Part shown: one piece after another, positions 54,284 through 63,377 of the stretch
Numbering within the stretch: the stretch's first letter is position 1
Layout: each line of letters begins with the position of its first letter
From: Chloroflexota bacterium
GTDB lineage: Bacteria; Chloroflexota; Anaerolineae; Aggregatilineales; UBA2796
Length of the DNA: 64,000 bases
Reading direction: 5' to 3'
Assembly: GCA_021325095.1 (NCBI GenBank)
Contig: JAJPHV010000152.1
Coordinates: forward strand, 1-64,000
Translations under genes and position numbers: made by a program
Notes under the pieces: model-generated
The model's database searches: none
Seen by the model: the letters and a program-made list of their open reading frames with translations, nothing else
Told to the model about the DNA's origin: nothing

Positions 54284-56656
54284 ATGCATCCCTATCAGGC
54301 CTTCTCAATCGCAGTGCGCCTGACCAGTTGCATAATCTGCTCATCTCTAACCTTCCTGGTCTTGTTTCAGCTTCGACACGATAGAAAAGGGGTGCTTTGT
54401 GCCACCCTCACCGGAATAACTGCTGCGGCGGCATTCACCGGCCTTGCCATGCGTGTGTTCTGGATTTTTGGCGGCAGTATCAATGAATGGCTCACCATTG
54501 CCGGAACGGGCACAGGGGCCGTTCCTGTTATGGCTTATATCTTTGCTAATGAATATCTTGGCATCTGGACACGTTTTCGACGGATACTGGCTCGATTCCT
54601 GATAGTCGGCGAGTGTTTGGCAATTCTGTGTGGTCTGCTGGGAATCTTGTACAGCGACGCACAAATAACACCCGAAGGTTACCTGCTTTACCGTACATAT
54701 CCCTGGACCAATGTTCTGGTCGGATTGGCAGCCCTGGGTAGCCTCGTCACCTGGAAAACCCTGATCCAACAGCGTGGCAAGGGGCAAAATGCCATGAACA
54801 CACAGGTACTCGTTGGCGTGAGCATCATGTCCTGTGGCATTTTCATCTTGACGATCCCAGCATTGAATAAGTACGTCCTTGAACAGGTGACCAATGCAAT
54901 CGGCGCTATTCTAATCGCTGGCCCAGTTCTTCGACAGCGGCTCTTTGATCCTATTACCCAACTCAACCTGCAACTAACCCGTCGGGCGGAGCAGCTAAAC
55001 GCGATTAACCGAGTGGGACGGCAAGCCAACTCGGTATTGCACCTGGACGCTTTACTTAATGGGATTGTCGCGGAAATTCAGCAGACATTCAGCTACTACA
55101 GGGTGACAGTATTCATGTCGGAAAAAGGTGAAAAAGAACGGTTGGTTGTGCGGGCGTCTGCTGGCGCGAGAGCACAGGAAATTGTTGCATCTGGTCGGGA
55201 GCAGGCCATCGTGACCAATCAAGATGGCTTCGTATGGAAAGCGGCTCTTACACACCAGATTGTCCGCAGCGAAGACGTTTTTAGAGATGCCCGCTTCCGG
55301 ATCGGGACGCACCAAGAGGCAATACACTCAGAGGTTGCTGTCCCGCTGACAGTCGGCACAACCAACACCGCGAAGGAGATCCTGGTCGGTGTGCTGCATA
55401 TTCAGAGCGACAAGACAAATTCATTTAGCACTGAGGATCTGGAAGTGCTTGGCATTCTGGGACAGCAGCTAGCTATTGCTATACGCAACGCTGAACTTTT
55501 CGATGAGGTTGAGCGACAACGTCACCTGGCAAATCAGGCCAACGATGCTAAGACCCGCTTCCTATCGGCTATGAGTCACGAGTTCCGCACACCCCTCCAA
55601 AACATTATTGTCCGAAACAACTTCGCGCAGAATCCGGAAGAATATCGCGGCGAAGTCAAACTCACTGACGAATATATGGCAGACCTGAAGGAAATCGGAG
55701 GCAGTGCTGAACAATTGCTACGTCTGATTAATAACGTGTTGGATCTTAGTAAAATTGAGGCGGGGGCCATCGATCTTGTGATGAGGCCCTACAATCCCCT
55801 CGCAATTCTCAAGGCTGCTCAGGACTCTATGAAGGTTCTACTCAAACCCGGTGTGGAGATGAAAGCTGCCTACGCTACCAATCTCCCAAGCATCTATGCT
55901 GACGACCTGCGAGTTAAGCAAATCCTCATAAACTTACTCTCGAATGCGTGCAAGTTCACGGAACAAGGAACCATCACGATTGATGCCTGTGTTCACGACA
56001 GCCATCTTGAGTTTTCGGTTGCTGACACTGGTCTTGGTATCCCGGTAGAGGCTCGACCTACGTTGTTCACACGATTCCGTCAAGCAAACCCGGAAGTAGT
56101 ACGTCGTCACGGTGGAACGGGTCTTGGCCTGACAATTTGTAAGCAATTAGTCGAACTTCAAGGCGGACAGATTTGGTTCGACAGTGTCGAGGGAATGGGT
56201 AGCACGTTTTATTTCACGATTCCGCTCAGTCTTTCAGAGGAAAGCATGACCGATGCGGTTGTGGGAGAAAACACGGCGAAACATACTGTCATCTTTGAGA
56301 GACAGGTTGAGTTCACTCCACCCGTGCAAGTGCTTGTCATCGACTCGAAGGGCAATGACTGGAATAGTTTGGACGTGGCATTGTCAGAGCAAGGTTTCAA
56401 GTTGCTTGCCTGTCGCCAAACGGACCACGCGATCCGGGTCGCAACGGCTACTGTACCACCTTTAGTCGTTATGGTTCTTCAATCTGCTGGACAATCGGCT
56501 ATGCAAGAACTATGCACGCAGCTCCAGGACGAGCCGCGCCTCAGACATACGCAAATCGTCGAGTGCAAGGTAAGCAGTCCAACTGAGTGGCGGAAGAACA
56601 TCCTGGCAGCGGTACAGCAGGTTATGCCGAATTCCGTGACATCGTTGAAGGCATAG
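54284..56656 (+). CDS. Multi-helix sensor histidine kinase with GAF and degenerate receiver
   Basis: Six to seven N-terminal helices (about 5-215, resembling a 7TM sensor module), a GAF domain (about 245-400), HisKA with H432 ('SHEFRTPLQNIIV'), HATPase ('LLSNACKFTEQG', 'DTGLGIP', 'GGTGLGLTI') and a C-terminal receiver-like segment (about 680-780). The receiver-like part begins 'VQVLVIDSKGNDW' but has 'PPLVVMVLQSAG' where the acceptor Asp should be, so it seems non-phosphorylatable. Followed closely by the thioesterase gene. Confidence 0.85.
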   Translation: MHPYQAFSIAVRLTSCIICSSLTFLVLFQLRHDRKGVLCATLTGITAAAAFTGLAMRVFWIFGGSINEWLTIAGTGTGAVPVMAYIFANEYLGIWTRFRRILARFLIVGECLAILCGLLGILYSDAQITPEGYLLYRTYPWTNVLVGLAALGSLVTWKTLIQQRGKGQNAMNTQVLVGVSIMSCGIFILTIPALNKYVLEQVTNAIGAILIAGPVLRQRLFDPITQLNLQLTRRAEQLNAINRVGRQANSVLHLDALLNGIVAEIQQTFSYYRVTVFMSEKGEKERLVVRASAGARAQEIVASGREQAIVTNQDGFVWKAALTHQIVRSEDVFRDARFRIGTHQEAIHSEVAVPLTVGTTNTAKEILVGVLHIQSDKTNSFSTEDLEVLGILGQQLAIAIRNAELFDEVERQRHLANQANDAKTRFLSAMSHEFRTPLQNIIVRNNFAQNPEEYRGEVKLTDEYMADLKEIGGSAEQLLRLINNVLDLSKIEAGAIDLVMRPYNPLAILKAAQDSMKVLLKPGVEMKAAYATNLPSIYADDLRVKQILINLLSNACKFTEQGTITIDACVHDSHLEFSVADTGLGIPVEARPTLFTRFRQANPEVVRRHGGTGLGLTICKQLVELQGGQIWFDSVEGMGSTFYFTIPLSLSEESMTDAVVGENTAKHTVIFERQVEFTPPVQVLVIDSKGNDWNSLDVALSEQGFKLLACRQTDHAIRVATATVPPLVVMVLQSAGQSAMQELCTQLQDEPRLRHTQIVECKVSSPTEWRKNILAAVQQVMPNSVTSLKA

Positions 56657-56708
56657 TAGAACCTCGCTCAGAACCGAAAGTGGCTTCAGCCACAAAAGAG
56701 GACTGGCT

Positions 56709-57155
56709 ATGTTGCCAACAGATCGACTTGTCACAGATATTGAGATCAGGGTACGCCCTAACGAGTTAAGCTCGCGCGGAATTATCCATGAGTCATGTTA
56801 CATACAATGGTTCGAGGAAGCTCGCCTCCGTTACGGACAAACACAAGGCATTGATTTTGTCGCTGCCGACCCAAACGGCTATGTGATGCAAATTGCTGAA
56901 TTCGAGACACAGTATTTCAGTCCAATCCGAGTGGAAGACATGATTATCGTCCACTGTTGGATTGAAGCACTTGAAGATCAGAGTATTACTTTTGGCTACG
57001 AGGCCACAAACAACGACGGAGGGAAACTCTGTCTGGCTGGGCGAACGCGCCACGTTTATGGTGACCGCGAAGGAATACTCGGCACGATCCCATCTGTCTG
57101 GAAAGGCAAATTGCAGATGCCGCATGACAATCAGATAGACACATCAGGACAGTAA
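56709..57155 (+). CDS. Hotdog-fold acyl-CoA thioesterase
   Basis: A 4HBT-type hotdog protein ('IIHESCYIQWFEEARLRYG', 'FETQYFSPIRVEDMIIVHCW'). The residue after 'N/H' in the first loop differs from the classic Asp of YbgC ('GHVNNA.Y'), so activity is uncertain. Hydrolyses acyl-CoA-type thioesters. Follows the kinase by 52 bases. Confidence 0.7.
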   Translation: MLPTDRLVTDIEIRVRPNELSSRGIIHESCYIQWFEEARLRYGQTQGIDFVAADPNGYVMQIAEFETQYFSPIRVEDMIIVHCWIEALEDQSITFGYEATNNDGGKLCLAGRTRHVYGDREGILGTIPSVWKGKLQMPHDNQIDTSGQ

Positions 57156-57500
57156 AAGTACAGTCACTGACAGGTTGCCTTTAATACCGATTTTTAAGCC
57201 CGGTACGGCTGGCGTTCTGCGAGTCCTGATACATCAATCGTAGCATCTTACCTGCAACGCAGTTCCCCTATCTCCTCATCGCCTTCTTGCAAGGATCAGG
57301 TGAATCTCCATTTCGGGATTAATCAGCAGATTGTCGGCGCAAGCGAATAGAAATGCTGGTGATGGAGGTAAACTTCGATGCCTACACCGAGAGGCAATAA
57401 CATCGTCAAATGAAATGGCTCTATACGACGGCATACATGGCACAGTCTGTCTTGTTAGCGTGAATCAGGTGATTGAGTGTATGGATTGAAGGATATCAAC
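57156..57500. other. Intergenic stretch
   Basis: No gene, strong stem-loop or promoter recognised. Confidence 0.5.
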
Positions 57501-57956
57501 ATGTCTGAAACTACTCAGGAGAACCAATCGGGCCAACCTAGAGATCTGAGCAATGTCCATGTTCTTGTTATCGAAGATAAGATGGACAGCTACTCTATTA
57601 TTGTTCGTTTGCTTGAACGGGCGGGTGTATCCGTCCACAATCACAACTGGAAAGCCAATGGATTAGATATCGTGAATTTCGTCGAGAATCACATTGAGCA
57701 TGAGATTGACCTCATCTTGCTGGACTTGGGGTTACCCAATGAGGATGGTTATGCAATACTGACGCGGTTGCGTCAGATACCACACTTCGCCCAAACGCCC
57801 ATTGTCGCAGTGACCGGTCATGTCGACGTTGAGGAAATGCGCCGGGCGCAGATAGCAGGCTTCTCCGGTTTTCTGGGCAAGCCGCTTGACAAACAGCGCT
57901 TCCCAGGACAAATCCAGCGAATTTTGGCGGGTGAGGCTGTTTGGGAGAACGTTTAG
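57501..57956 (+). CDS. Single-domain response regulator
   Basis: A receiver with E25-D26, phospho-acceptor D75 ('LILLDLGLPNEDG') and 'LGKPLDKQRF'. A short Gln/Ser-rich N terminus. AAGGAT precedes the ATG. A likely partner of the nearby kinase at 54284, whose own receiver is degenerate. Confidence 0.88.
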   Translation: MSETTQENQSGQPRDLSNVHVLVIEDKMDSYSIIVRLLERAGVSVHNHNWKANGLDIVNFVENHIEHEIDLILLDLGLPNEDGYAILTRLRQIPHFAQTPIVAVTGHVDVEEMRRAQIAGFSGFLGKPLDKQRFPGQIQRILAGEAVWENV

Positions 57957-58042
57957 GGCAAATGCGATAGAATCTGACGTCACGATTCTGGAATGCTGTT
58001 ATCGGCAACTGCAATGCAGACCCATAGAAAAAGGCATGACCT

Positions 58043-58972
58043 ATGGCAAACAATCCGCTGCTCTCAGAACAGGCCGTGCAACTCGCTACAAGCTATCACG
58101 ATTACCTCACTGCACGAGGTGACATCGCTTCTTCCACTATCCACCATTATCTTGGCGATGTGACTGCTTTTGCGGACTGGTATGAGACGGCATATTCTCC
58201 AAACAAAGCCCTCAACGCTGCCAATGTCGATGCGGAGACACTCAACCGCTATCGTGTTTTTCTTGAAACCAAAGCTGGCCTCAAAGCCACGAGTATCAAC
58301 CGCCACTTCGCCAGTCTACGCAGTTTTTTCGAATGGGCGCTGCATGAGAAGCTAACTTCAGAAAACCCTACCCAGGAAATACAGCGTGCTTCTGAACGTC
58401 AAGTAACGCGCGTGCTATCCGAGGCCGAAGAGACTGCCTTTGTCCAGACCATCGAGCAAGCCGATTTTCCCTCCGAACGATGGAACAAGAACAGGGATCG
58501 TGCCATCATTTACTTGATGCTCTACGCTGGTTTGCGGGTTGACGAAGTGCAGTTCCTCCGCCGCGAGCAAGTCGAGTTCAACGCACAAAGGGGATCGCTG
58601 CGGCAGATAGGCAAGCCCGGACAACAACGGAACGTGCCACTCAACGCGATTGCACACGCGGCGCTCAAACAACACCTGGACCAACTTCCAAAACAGAGCG
58701 AATATGTATTCCCGTCGGATCGAGCCAGACGCAATACTGAGGAGCCGATAACGGGGCGAACCATTCACAATCTCGTTACCAGGTACACGAGCCTGGCAGG
58801 TATTGGCGATCTGAAGCCATACGATCTTAGACACACCTTTTGTTATCGACTGGCAAAGGCGGATGTACCAGTCGAACGGATTGCACAGCTTGTTGGCAGC
58901 GCTGTCAAGAGAACCAAACGGTATAGAGCTATTGCTGCCAGCAGACTTTCAAGTACGACCACCCATGAGTAG
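58043..58972 (+). CDS. Tyrosine recombinase/integrase (XerC/D-like) with altered catalytic His positions
   Basis: An N-terminal SAM-like DNA-binding domain (about 10-110) and a phage_integrase catalytic domain (about 125-300). R165 ('YAGLRVDEV'), K191, R263 ('YDLRHTFCYRL') and nucleophile Y294 are in place. The His three residues before R263 is Tyr, and the second His/Trp position ('LVGSAVKRT') is Ser. Other active recombinases tolerate such changes, but it may be weakened. AAAGG upstream. Candidate integrase or plasmid dimer resolvase of this element. Confidence 0.85.
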   Translation: MANNPLLSEQAVQLATSYHDYLTARGDIASSTIHHYLGDVTAFADWYETAYSPNKALNAANVDAETLNRYRVFLETKAGLKATSINRHFASLRSFFEWALHEKLTSENPTQEIQRASERQVTRVLSEAEETAFVQTIEQADFPSERWNKNRDRAIIYLMLYAGLRVDEVQFLRREQVEFNAQRGSLRQIGKPGQQRNVPLNAIAHAALKQHLDQLPKQSEYVFPSDRARRNTEEPITGRTIHNLVTRYTSLAGIGDLKPYDLRHTFCYRLAKADVPVERIAQLVGSAVKRTKRYRAIAASRLSSTTTHE

Positions 58973-58985
58973 GCTGTGAAAAGAT

Positions 58986-59477
58986 ATGGAGATAATCAGC
59001 CAGGAAGACGGGAACCTATACGAAGGCTTTGCGCGTATAAGCTGCAATGATCAGCGGAAGATCGTCATCGAACGGCGCTTCACTGTGAACGGCCAGGCTC
59101 TGCCAATGAGTCGGATTAACCCTGGGCCGGTGGAGATGGGCAATCCCGGCCTCAATAGCTTCATGGAAACTTACCTCGAGTCGGAAGCATCCAGCCATGA
59201 GCGGGAATCCCTGACATTAGCGCACGCCGTCTTGACGTATGAATTTGCGCTGGAACGTGGTCTCGCAGAGGCCGAGGCAATTGCAAACAGATATTACGTC
59301 AATTTTCAGACTCAGCGAGTGAGATATTGGCTGTCCTCGGTTGACACACTGCGGCGACAATACCTCGGAACAAATGACGCATTCATGGAATGGAAGTTCA
59401 CCGGCAAACAGGTGAGGGAGTGGTTCAGGCATTATCTTGATTCTCGCCAGAAAACCAATTGGGTGCGGCTATTTTGA
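58986..59477 (+). CDS. Unknown protein next to the recombinase, C terminus clipped by an IS
   Basis: A 163-residue soluble protein with an alpha-helical C-terminal half ('SLTLAHAVLTYEFALERG', 'WKFTGKQVREWFRHYL'). No family recognised. The last five codons and the stop belong to the ISKra4-type element. Restoring the pre-insertion sequence gives an ending '...KTNSVTISTA' and a 165-residue protein, so the change is minor. Fourteen bases after the recombinase, so co-transcribed and perhaps a recombination directionality or accessory factor; inference from position only. Confidence 0.5.
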   Translation: MEIISQEDGNLYEGFARISCNDQRKIVIERRFTVNGQALPMSRINPGPVEMGNPGLNSFMETYLESEASSHERESLTLAHAVLTYEFALERGLAEAEAIANRYYVNFQTQRVRYWLSSVDTLRRQYLGTNDAFMEWKFTGKQVREWFRHYLDSRQKTNWVRLF

Positions 59478-61035
59478 GACATGCAAGAAAGAGAGAAGAC
59501 ACGGGACAATTTCCTGAGCAGTAGGGACTGTCAACAGGAAAAGGCCAATGTCTTCAGGTGAAAGTATATCGCAACGGCTACATGGGCAACTGGACGAGCT
59601 AATCGGAGAAATGCAGGCAGTCGAGGGCCAGCCAGCGAGTCTGCATGAAACGGAAGAACGGTTGTGGCGCTCGATGTTGGAGCTAGGGCGAGGGTTGCTG
59701 GAATTGCGGTTAGAAGCGTATCGAGAGGCAGAAGTCATTCAGGACGCGATAGAGGTGAATGGGGAGCGCTATGAGTACCAGCGGCAGCGGGGACGCCAGT
59801 ATGTGTCACTGTTTGGGGAGGCGCGGGTCGAGCGAGCGTACTACCTGAGCATGGAGCGGGGTGGATTATGCCCGATGGACGCCGCGCTGTCGCTGCCGGA
59901 ATTGAGTTATTCGGACAGTGTGCAAGAGCGGTTGAATGAACTCAACGTGTGGGTGCCGCAGGAGCGGAGCATTGCGCTGCTGGAGCGCTGGTTGGGCTTG
60001 AAAATCCCGAAAGGGTCACTGCAACGCAGCAGCGACCAGCAAGCGCTGTACGTAGAGGACTATTACGCGCAACGGCAGGTAGGGCCAGCGCCGGAGACAG
60101 ACAGCATTCTGGTGGTGAGTGCTGATGGAAAAGGCATCCCCATGACACGAGCCGACAGTCCGCCGCTTCAGGCGCGGCGCAGTAAGGGGCAGAAAAAGAC
60201 GGCTAAGAAAGAGGCTGTCGTGACCGCTGTATATAGTGTGGCCCCGTATGTACGGGAAAGCGCCAGTATTCTGACCGCGTTGCTCCCGGACCGGACCGAG
60301 CCAACCAAACCAACGCCGTCCCGTCCCGCGCCAAGCGACAAACAAACCTTTGGCACGCTGGACGGGAAAACGGCAGCGTTGAGCCACCTAGCGCAGCAAG
60401 TCGTCCGGCGCGACAGTCCGTTGTTGGTTCATCGCGTTGCGCTGACCGATGGGTCGGTGCCCTTGCAACAGCGCGTGCAGGAGCAGTTCCCCACCTTCAC
60501 CCTGGTCCTGGACATTATCCACGTCACCGAGCACTTGTGGGATGCCGCCAATGCCCGTTGGGGCGAAACCTCACCAGATCGCCTGTCCTGGATACGCCAA
60601 GCGCTCCGCTGGTTATTAGAGGACCAGCTTGATACGCTGCTGTTGGACTTGCACGCCCAAGCGCGTGACTTGTCCGCTGACAAGCACGAGGTCCTGCTTC
60701 AGGTGAGCGCCTACCTGAGCCGCAATCGGCCCTTCATCGACTACCAGCGCTATTTGGCCCTGGGCTGGCCCATTGGCACCGGGGTTATTGAGGGGGCCTG
60801 TCGTCATCTGGTCAAAGACCGCTTTGAACAGGCTGGAATGCGTTGGTCGAAAGCAGGTGCTCAGTCCCTGCTGGATTTGCGCAGTGTTGCCCTCAACGAC
60901 GATTGGGGCGACTTTCACCGCTTTCGTCGTCAACAGTCTCACCTTGAACGCTATGATTTCCCCTATCCTGATACTTTACCCGATATCCTCGCCTTGGAGG
61001 CTGCTGCTTAACCGTGACTCAAAATAGCCACACCC
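59461..61035 (+). mobile_element. ISKra4-type insertion sequence, 1,575 bp
   Basis: Inverted ends GGGTGCGGCTATTTTGAG and, complemented, GGGTGTGGCTATTTTGAG. A 9-bp direct repeat AAACCAATT flanks it (59452-59460 and 61036-61044). One transposase gene. Confidence 0.9.
59548..61011 (+). CDS. ISKra4-family transposase
   Basis: A 487-residue DDE transposase: helical N terminus, 'LFGEARVERAYY', a first catalytic Asp in 'ILVVSADGKGIPM', a second in 'FTLVLDIIHVTEHLW' and 'GWPIGTGVIEGACRHLVKDR' with the catalytic Glu. It appears intact. Confidence 0.9.
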   Translation: MSSGESISQRLHGQLDELIGEMQAVEGQPASLHETEERLWRSMLELGRGLLELRLEAYREAEVIQDAIEVNGERYEYQRQRGRQYVSLFGEARVERAYYLSMERGGLCPMDAALSLPELSYSDSVQERLNELNVWVPQERSIALLERWLGLKIPKGSLQRSSDQQALYVEDYYAQRQVGPAPETDSILVVSADGKGIPMTRADSPPLQARRSKGQKKTAKKEAVVTAVYSVAPYVRESASILTALLPDRTEPTKPTPSRPAPSDKQTFGTLDGKTAALSHLAQQVVRRDSPLLVHRVALTDGSVPLQQRVQEQFPTFTLVLDIIHVTEHLWDAANARWGETSPDRLSWIRQALRWLLEDQLDTLLLDLHAQARDLSADKHEVLLQVSAYLSRNRPFIDYQRYLALGWPIGTGVIEGACRHLVKDRFEQAGMRWSKAGAQSLLDLRSVALNDDWGDFHRFRRQQSHLERYDFPYPDTLPDILALEAAA

Positions 61036-61165
61036 AAACCAATTCTGTAACGATTTCTACGGCGTGATAGCGAGAGGTCACAATCCAGTACAAGAGACCG
61101 TCAACCTCTACGCTGCTTGCGATTTCTGAATAGCAGACATCTTCGCCGTTGAATACGAATTAGCC

Positions 61166-61220
61166 CAAAGAGGAAAGTACCCCGCATCTCTGTCGAGTTA
61201 GCGAGGGTACTTCTCCTTTG
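61166..61220. terminator. Long stem-loop between the IS and the PRTRC-like genes
   Basis: CAAAGAGGAAAGTACCC pairs with GGGTACTTCTCCTTTG with one bulge. It lies just behind the gene at 61235-61690 (minus). The U tract is weak. Confidence 0.5.
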
Positions 61221-61234
61221 CGCCTCTAGCCAAT

Positions 61235-61690
61235 CTAGCCAGGGAAAACCTCGCCGATCAAAGTTTCCACTTCTCCGAGCGTGATGAATTGCCAGGGATG
61301 TACGCCAGGAATCTCTGCATATTTCTCTGACCGTTCATCCCACCTGAGCGTCACAATGCTGAATTCTTCCGGGTAGTCGAGCGATAGGCCCTTGGTTTTC
61401 CCCGTTGCAAGATCACGCCCACGCTCAGGGACATGCTCTATCAGGTGGGTAAACTTGATGCCCAGATCGCGCCTGATATGGGTAGCCACATGCTCGATGC
61501 CGTTGGTAAGGCTGTAGACAAATTCATCGTCGGGGCCGTCATCATGGTCACCGTCAGGGCGAATTTTGTAACTTGCAATGGCTACAACTTCGCCGTCGTT
61601 CTCGTAAACGCGCAGGTGACACCAGCCCTCATTGCGCTCGTGATGGACCTGGTTGAACACAAACTCAGGTAAATCGTGAATTTGCGGCAT
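61235..61690 (-). CDS. Unknown protein at the end of the PRTRC-like cassette
   Basis: A 151-residue acidic protein with a beta-rich N terminus ('NEGWCHLRVYENDGEVVAIA') and a helical C terminus ('QFITLGEVETLIGEVF'). GGAGG precedes the chosen ATG. No family recognised. It is the last gene of the minus-strand unit after the ThiF-like protein and may be a lineage-specific partner. Confidence 0.5.
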   Translation of the reverse strand: MPQIHDLPEFVFNQVHHERNEGWCHLRVYENDGEVVAIASYKIRPDGDHDDGPDDEFVYSLTNGIEHVATHIRRDLGIKFTHLIEHVPERGRDLATGKTKGLSLDYPEEFSIVTLRWDERSEKYAEIPGVHPWQFITLGEVETLIGEVFPG

Positions 61691-61881
61691 GTTTGCGGTT
61701 TCCTCCTTATCCAATGCAGAACAACAGATGTCCTGACTCAGCAGGGTGGTTGCTGAACGGGCTGTCGCTTGGAGCATTCTCGAACGACGCACGCTGAGCC
61801 AGTGTCGTTCAGTGGTAGAAGAGGCTTTGGCTCGGCTTGACCGCGCTTGGGAACTGCTGAAAGGGTGTAGCGGAGAGATAC

Positions 61882-62664
61882 TTATCGAGCCAGGTACACA
61901 CGGAGGTTATCCGCTGTCAAGGGGATGGACTTTACATTTAGGGAGCCTGCATCGCAGAACGAAAGGAAAGTCGTCACAGGCTCATGATTCAACAACTTGT
62001 AAACGTATTGGGCGGCGACTGTTGCGATGAGATCATTGATGAGTAGGCTTTGAGCACCTGTTTCGACCAACTCTGCACACGATGCAGCCGGTTGCGGCAC
62101 TGGCGCTGGATCTGGTTCCAGCAGGGCCGGGAACAGCAGCGTGAAGTTGGGTAGATAGTGATATCTTCCGGTGTGGATGCACTGCCTCACCAATTCGAGA
62201 TCGTCCGTATTGCCCAGGACGATCTGACCCGACTCCGCATGATTGCCGCAATCCAGCGTCAGGCACTCGGCACGGGCTATCTCTCGGCGAGCCAGGTGAT
62301 TATCTACCGCACCGCAGATCAGACTGTAGCGCCCGGCGTGTTTGTCCGCGTCGAACGGCTCGTTAAACCATTCCACCGCCAGCCCCAAACTGTAGTTGAA
62401 ACGCCTGGCGAGCGATTCCGCTTTGTAAGCGCCTGCGTCCGCCTCAGCCTGTGTATAGAGCTGACGACCAACATTGCTGATCTCGATTCGGTCTGGATCA
62501 ACGATCCGGATCGTGGGTATGTGCTTTCGGCGACGCTTGAGGTCATACACGATACGGCAGATACTGCGCGCTAATTGCGAACCGGTGCCACCAGCGCCAA
62601 CCAGTACCACTTCCTGGATCATCTGCGGCGGATCAAAGCGAGCAGGTTGCGAGATCATGATCAC
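61882..62664 (-). CDS. ThiF-family E1-like enzyme of a PRTRC-type cassette
   Basis: Adenylating E1-like enzyme: GAGGTGS nucleotide loop (22-28), 'RIVDPDRIEISNVGRQLYTQ' with the conserved Asp and Arg, 'CGAVDNHLARREIA', and a C-terminal 'ASCAELVETGAQSLLINDLI' where the catalytic Cys is expected. The sequence pattern matches the ThiF member of PRTRC (ParB-Related, ThiF-Related Cassette) modules of plasmids and islands. Its ATG overlaps the stop of protein B by four bases. The missing gene between them is the JAB-domain protein A of standard cassettes. Confidence 0.8.
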   Translation of the reverse strand: MIMISQPARFDPPQMIQEVVLVGAGGTGSQLARSICRIVYDLKRRRKHIPTIRIVDPDRIEISNVGRQLYTQAEADAGAYKAESLARRFNYSLGLAVEWFNEPFDADKHAGRYSLICGAVDNHLARREIARAECLTLDCGNHAESGQIVLGNTDDLELVRQCIHTGRYHYLPNFTLLFPALLEPDPAPVPQPAASCAELVETGAQSLLINDLIATVAAQYVYKLLNHEPVTTFLSFCDAGSLNVKSIPLTADNLRVYLAR

Positions 62665-63377
62665 ATCCTTTCGCTGAACTTCTCCAGCAAGTCGGCCAGC
62701 GTTCCCTTGAAAGGAACGAGGTCGCGCTTGGGGTAAGTCCGCGCTTTCCGCGCATCGAGTTCAGTCAGCTTTTTGCGGATGTCTCCCGGCTCACTCTTGC
62801 TCTTGCCGCTGACGGAATGGGCCGTGAACGTGCTGCCCAGGAACATCCGCCAGTCCTCGGCCAGGTCATTCCGCGCTAAGGCTTCAGCGGAGACTTTGGT
62901 CACAGACCCCCAACACACAGCACCCTCGGCATAGATATTGGGCAAGGGAGGCACATACAACGGTATATCTAACGCCGTTGGGCGTTCCTTGACGGCGAAG
63001 ATGCCATACTTGGGGTGGTCATTGCCTGTGGTCATACGGATCATCAGCAAACCGGGCAGCGGCACACGAAATGGCGCATCCGAGCCATCAATAAAGATGG
63101 CCGTTCTTTGGGGCGGTCTGTAGCCGATTACTGTGCGGCGGACGCCCTCAACGCGCAGACAAATCGTGTTCGGATCGAGTATTCCCGTATCGAGTACCGT
63201 CCGAGCGGCAAGAGCCGAGGCGACTTGCGCCGGGTCAACTGGAAACTCGGTGAAACCGCCATTTTCAGTTGGACGACGCATAATCACCCCAAACGGATAG
63301 AAACTAAGGGTGAGGCTTGGCGGTGTCTGGATCATCGTAGCGAGCGTATTGGGGCCATTGAAGGGTTGTCCGGTCAC
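62661..63377 (-). CDS. PRTRC-type protein B (E2-like)
   Basis: Recognised by 'RTAIFIDGSDAPFRVPLPGL', then 'PLYVPPLPNIYAEGAVCWGS', the PRTRC protein B/prokaryotic E2-like pattern in which the Cys of 'VCWGS' is the suspected conjugation Cys. The GTG start follows GGAAGG at ideal spacing; an ATG 14 codons on lacks one. Overlaps the preceding gene at its 5' end and the ThiF gene at its 3' end, so all are co-translated. Function of the system is not established; a ubiquitin-like conjugation or plasmid-maintenance role has been proposed for the family. Confidence 0.75.
   Translation of the reverse strand: MTGQPFNGPNTLATMIQTPPSLTLSFYPFGVIMRRPTENGGFTEFPVDPAQVASALAARTVLDTGILDPNTICLRVEGVRRTVIGYRPPQRTAIFIDGSDAPFRVPLPGLLMIRMTTGNDHPKYGIFAVKERPTALDIPLYVPPLPNIYAEGAVCWGSVTKVSAEALARNDLAEDWRMFLGSTFTAHSVSGKSKSEPGDIRKKLTELDARKARTYPKRDLVPFKGTLADLLEKFSERM

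Noticed and set aside
61795-61880. tRNA-like GTTCAGTGGTAGAA segment
   Set aside because: It looks like a tRNA D-arm, but there is no matching T-arm (GGTTCGAATCC), CCA or paired acceptor stem. Coincidence.
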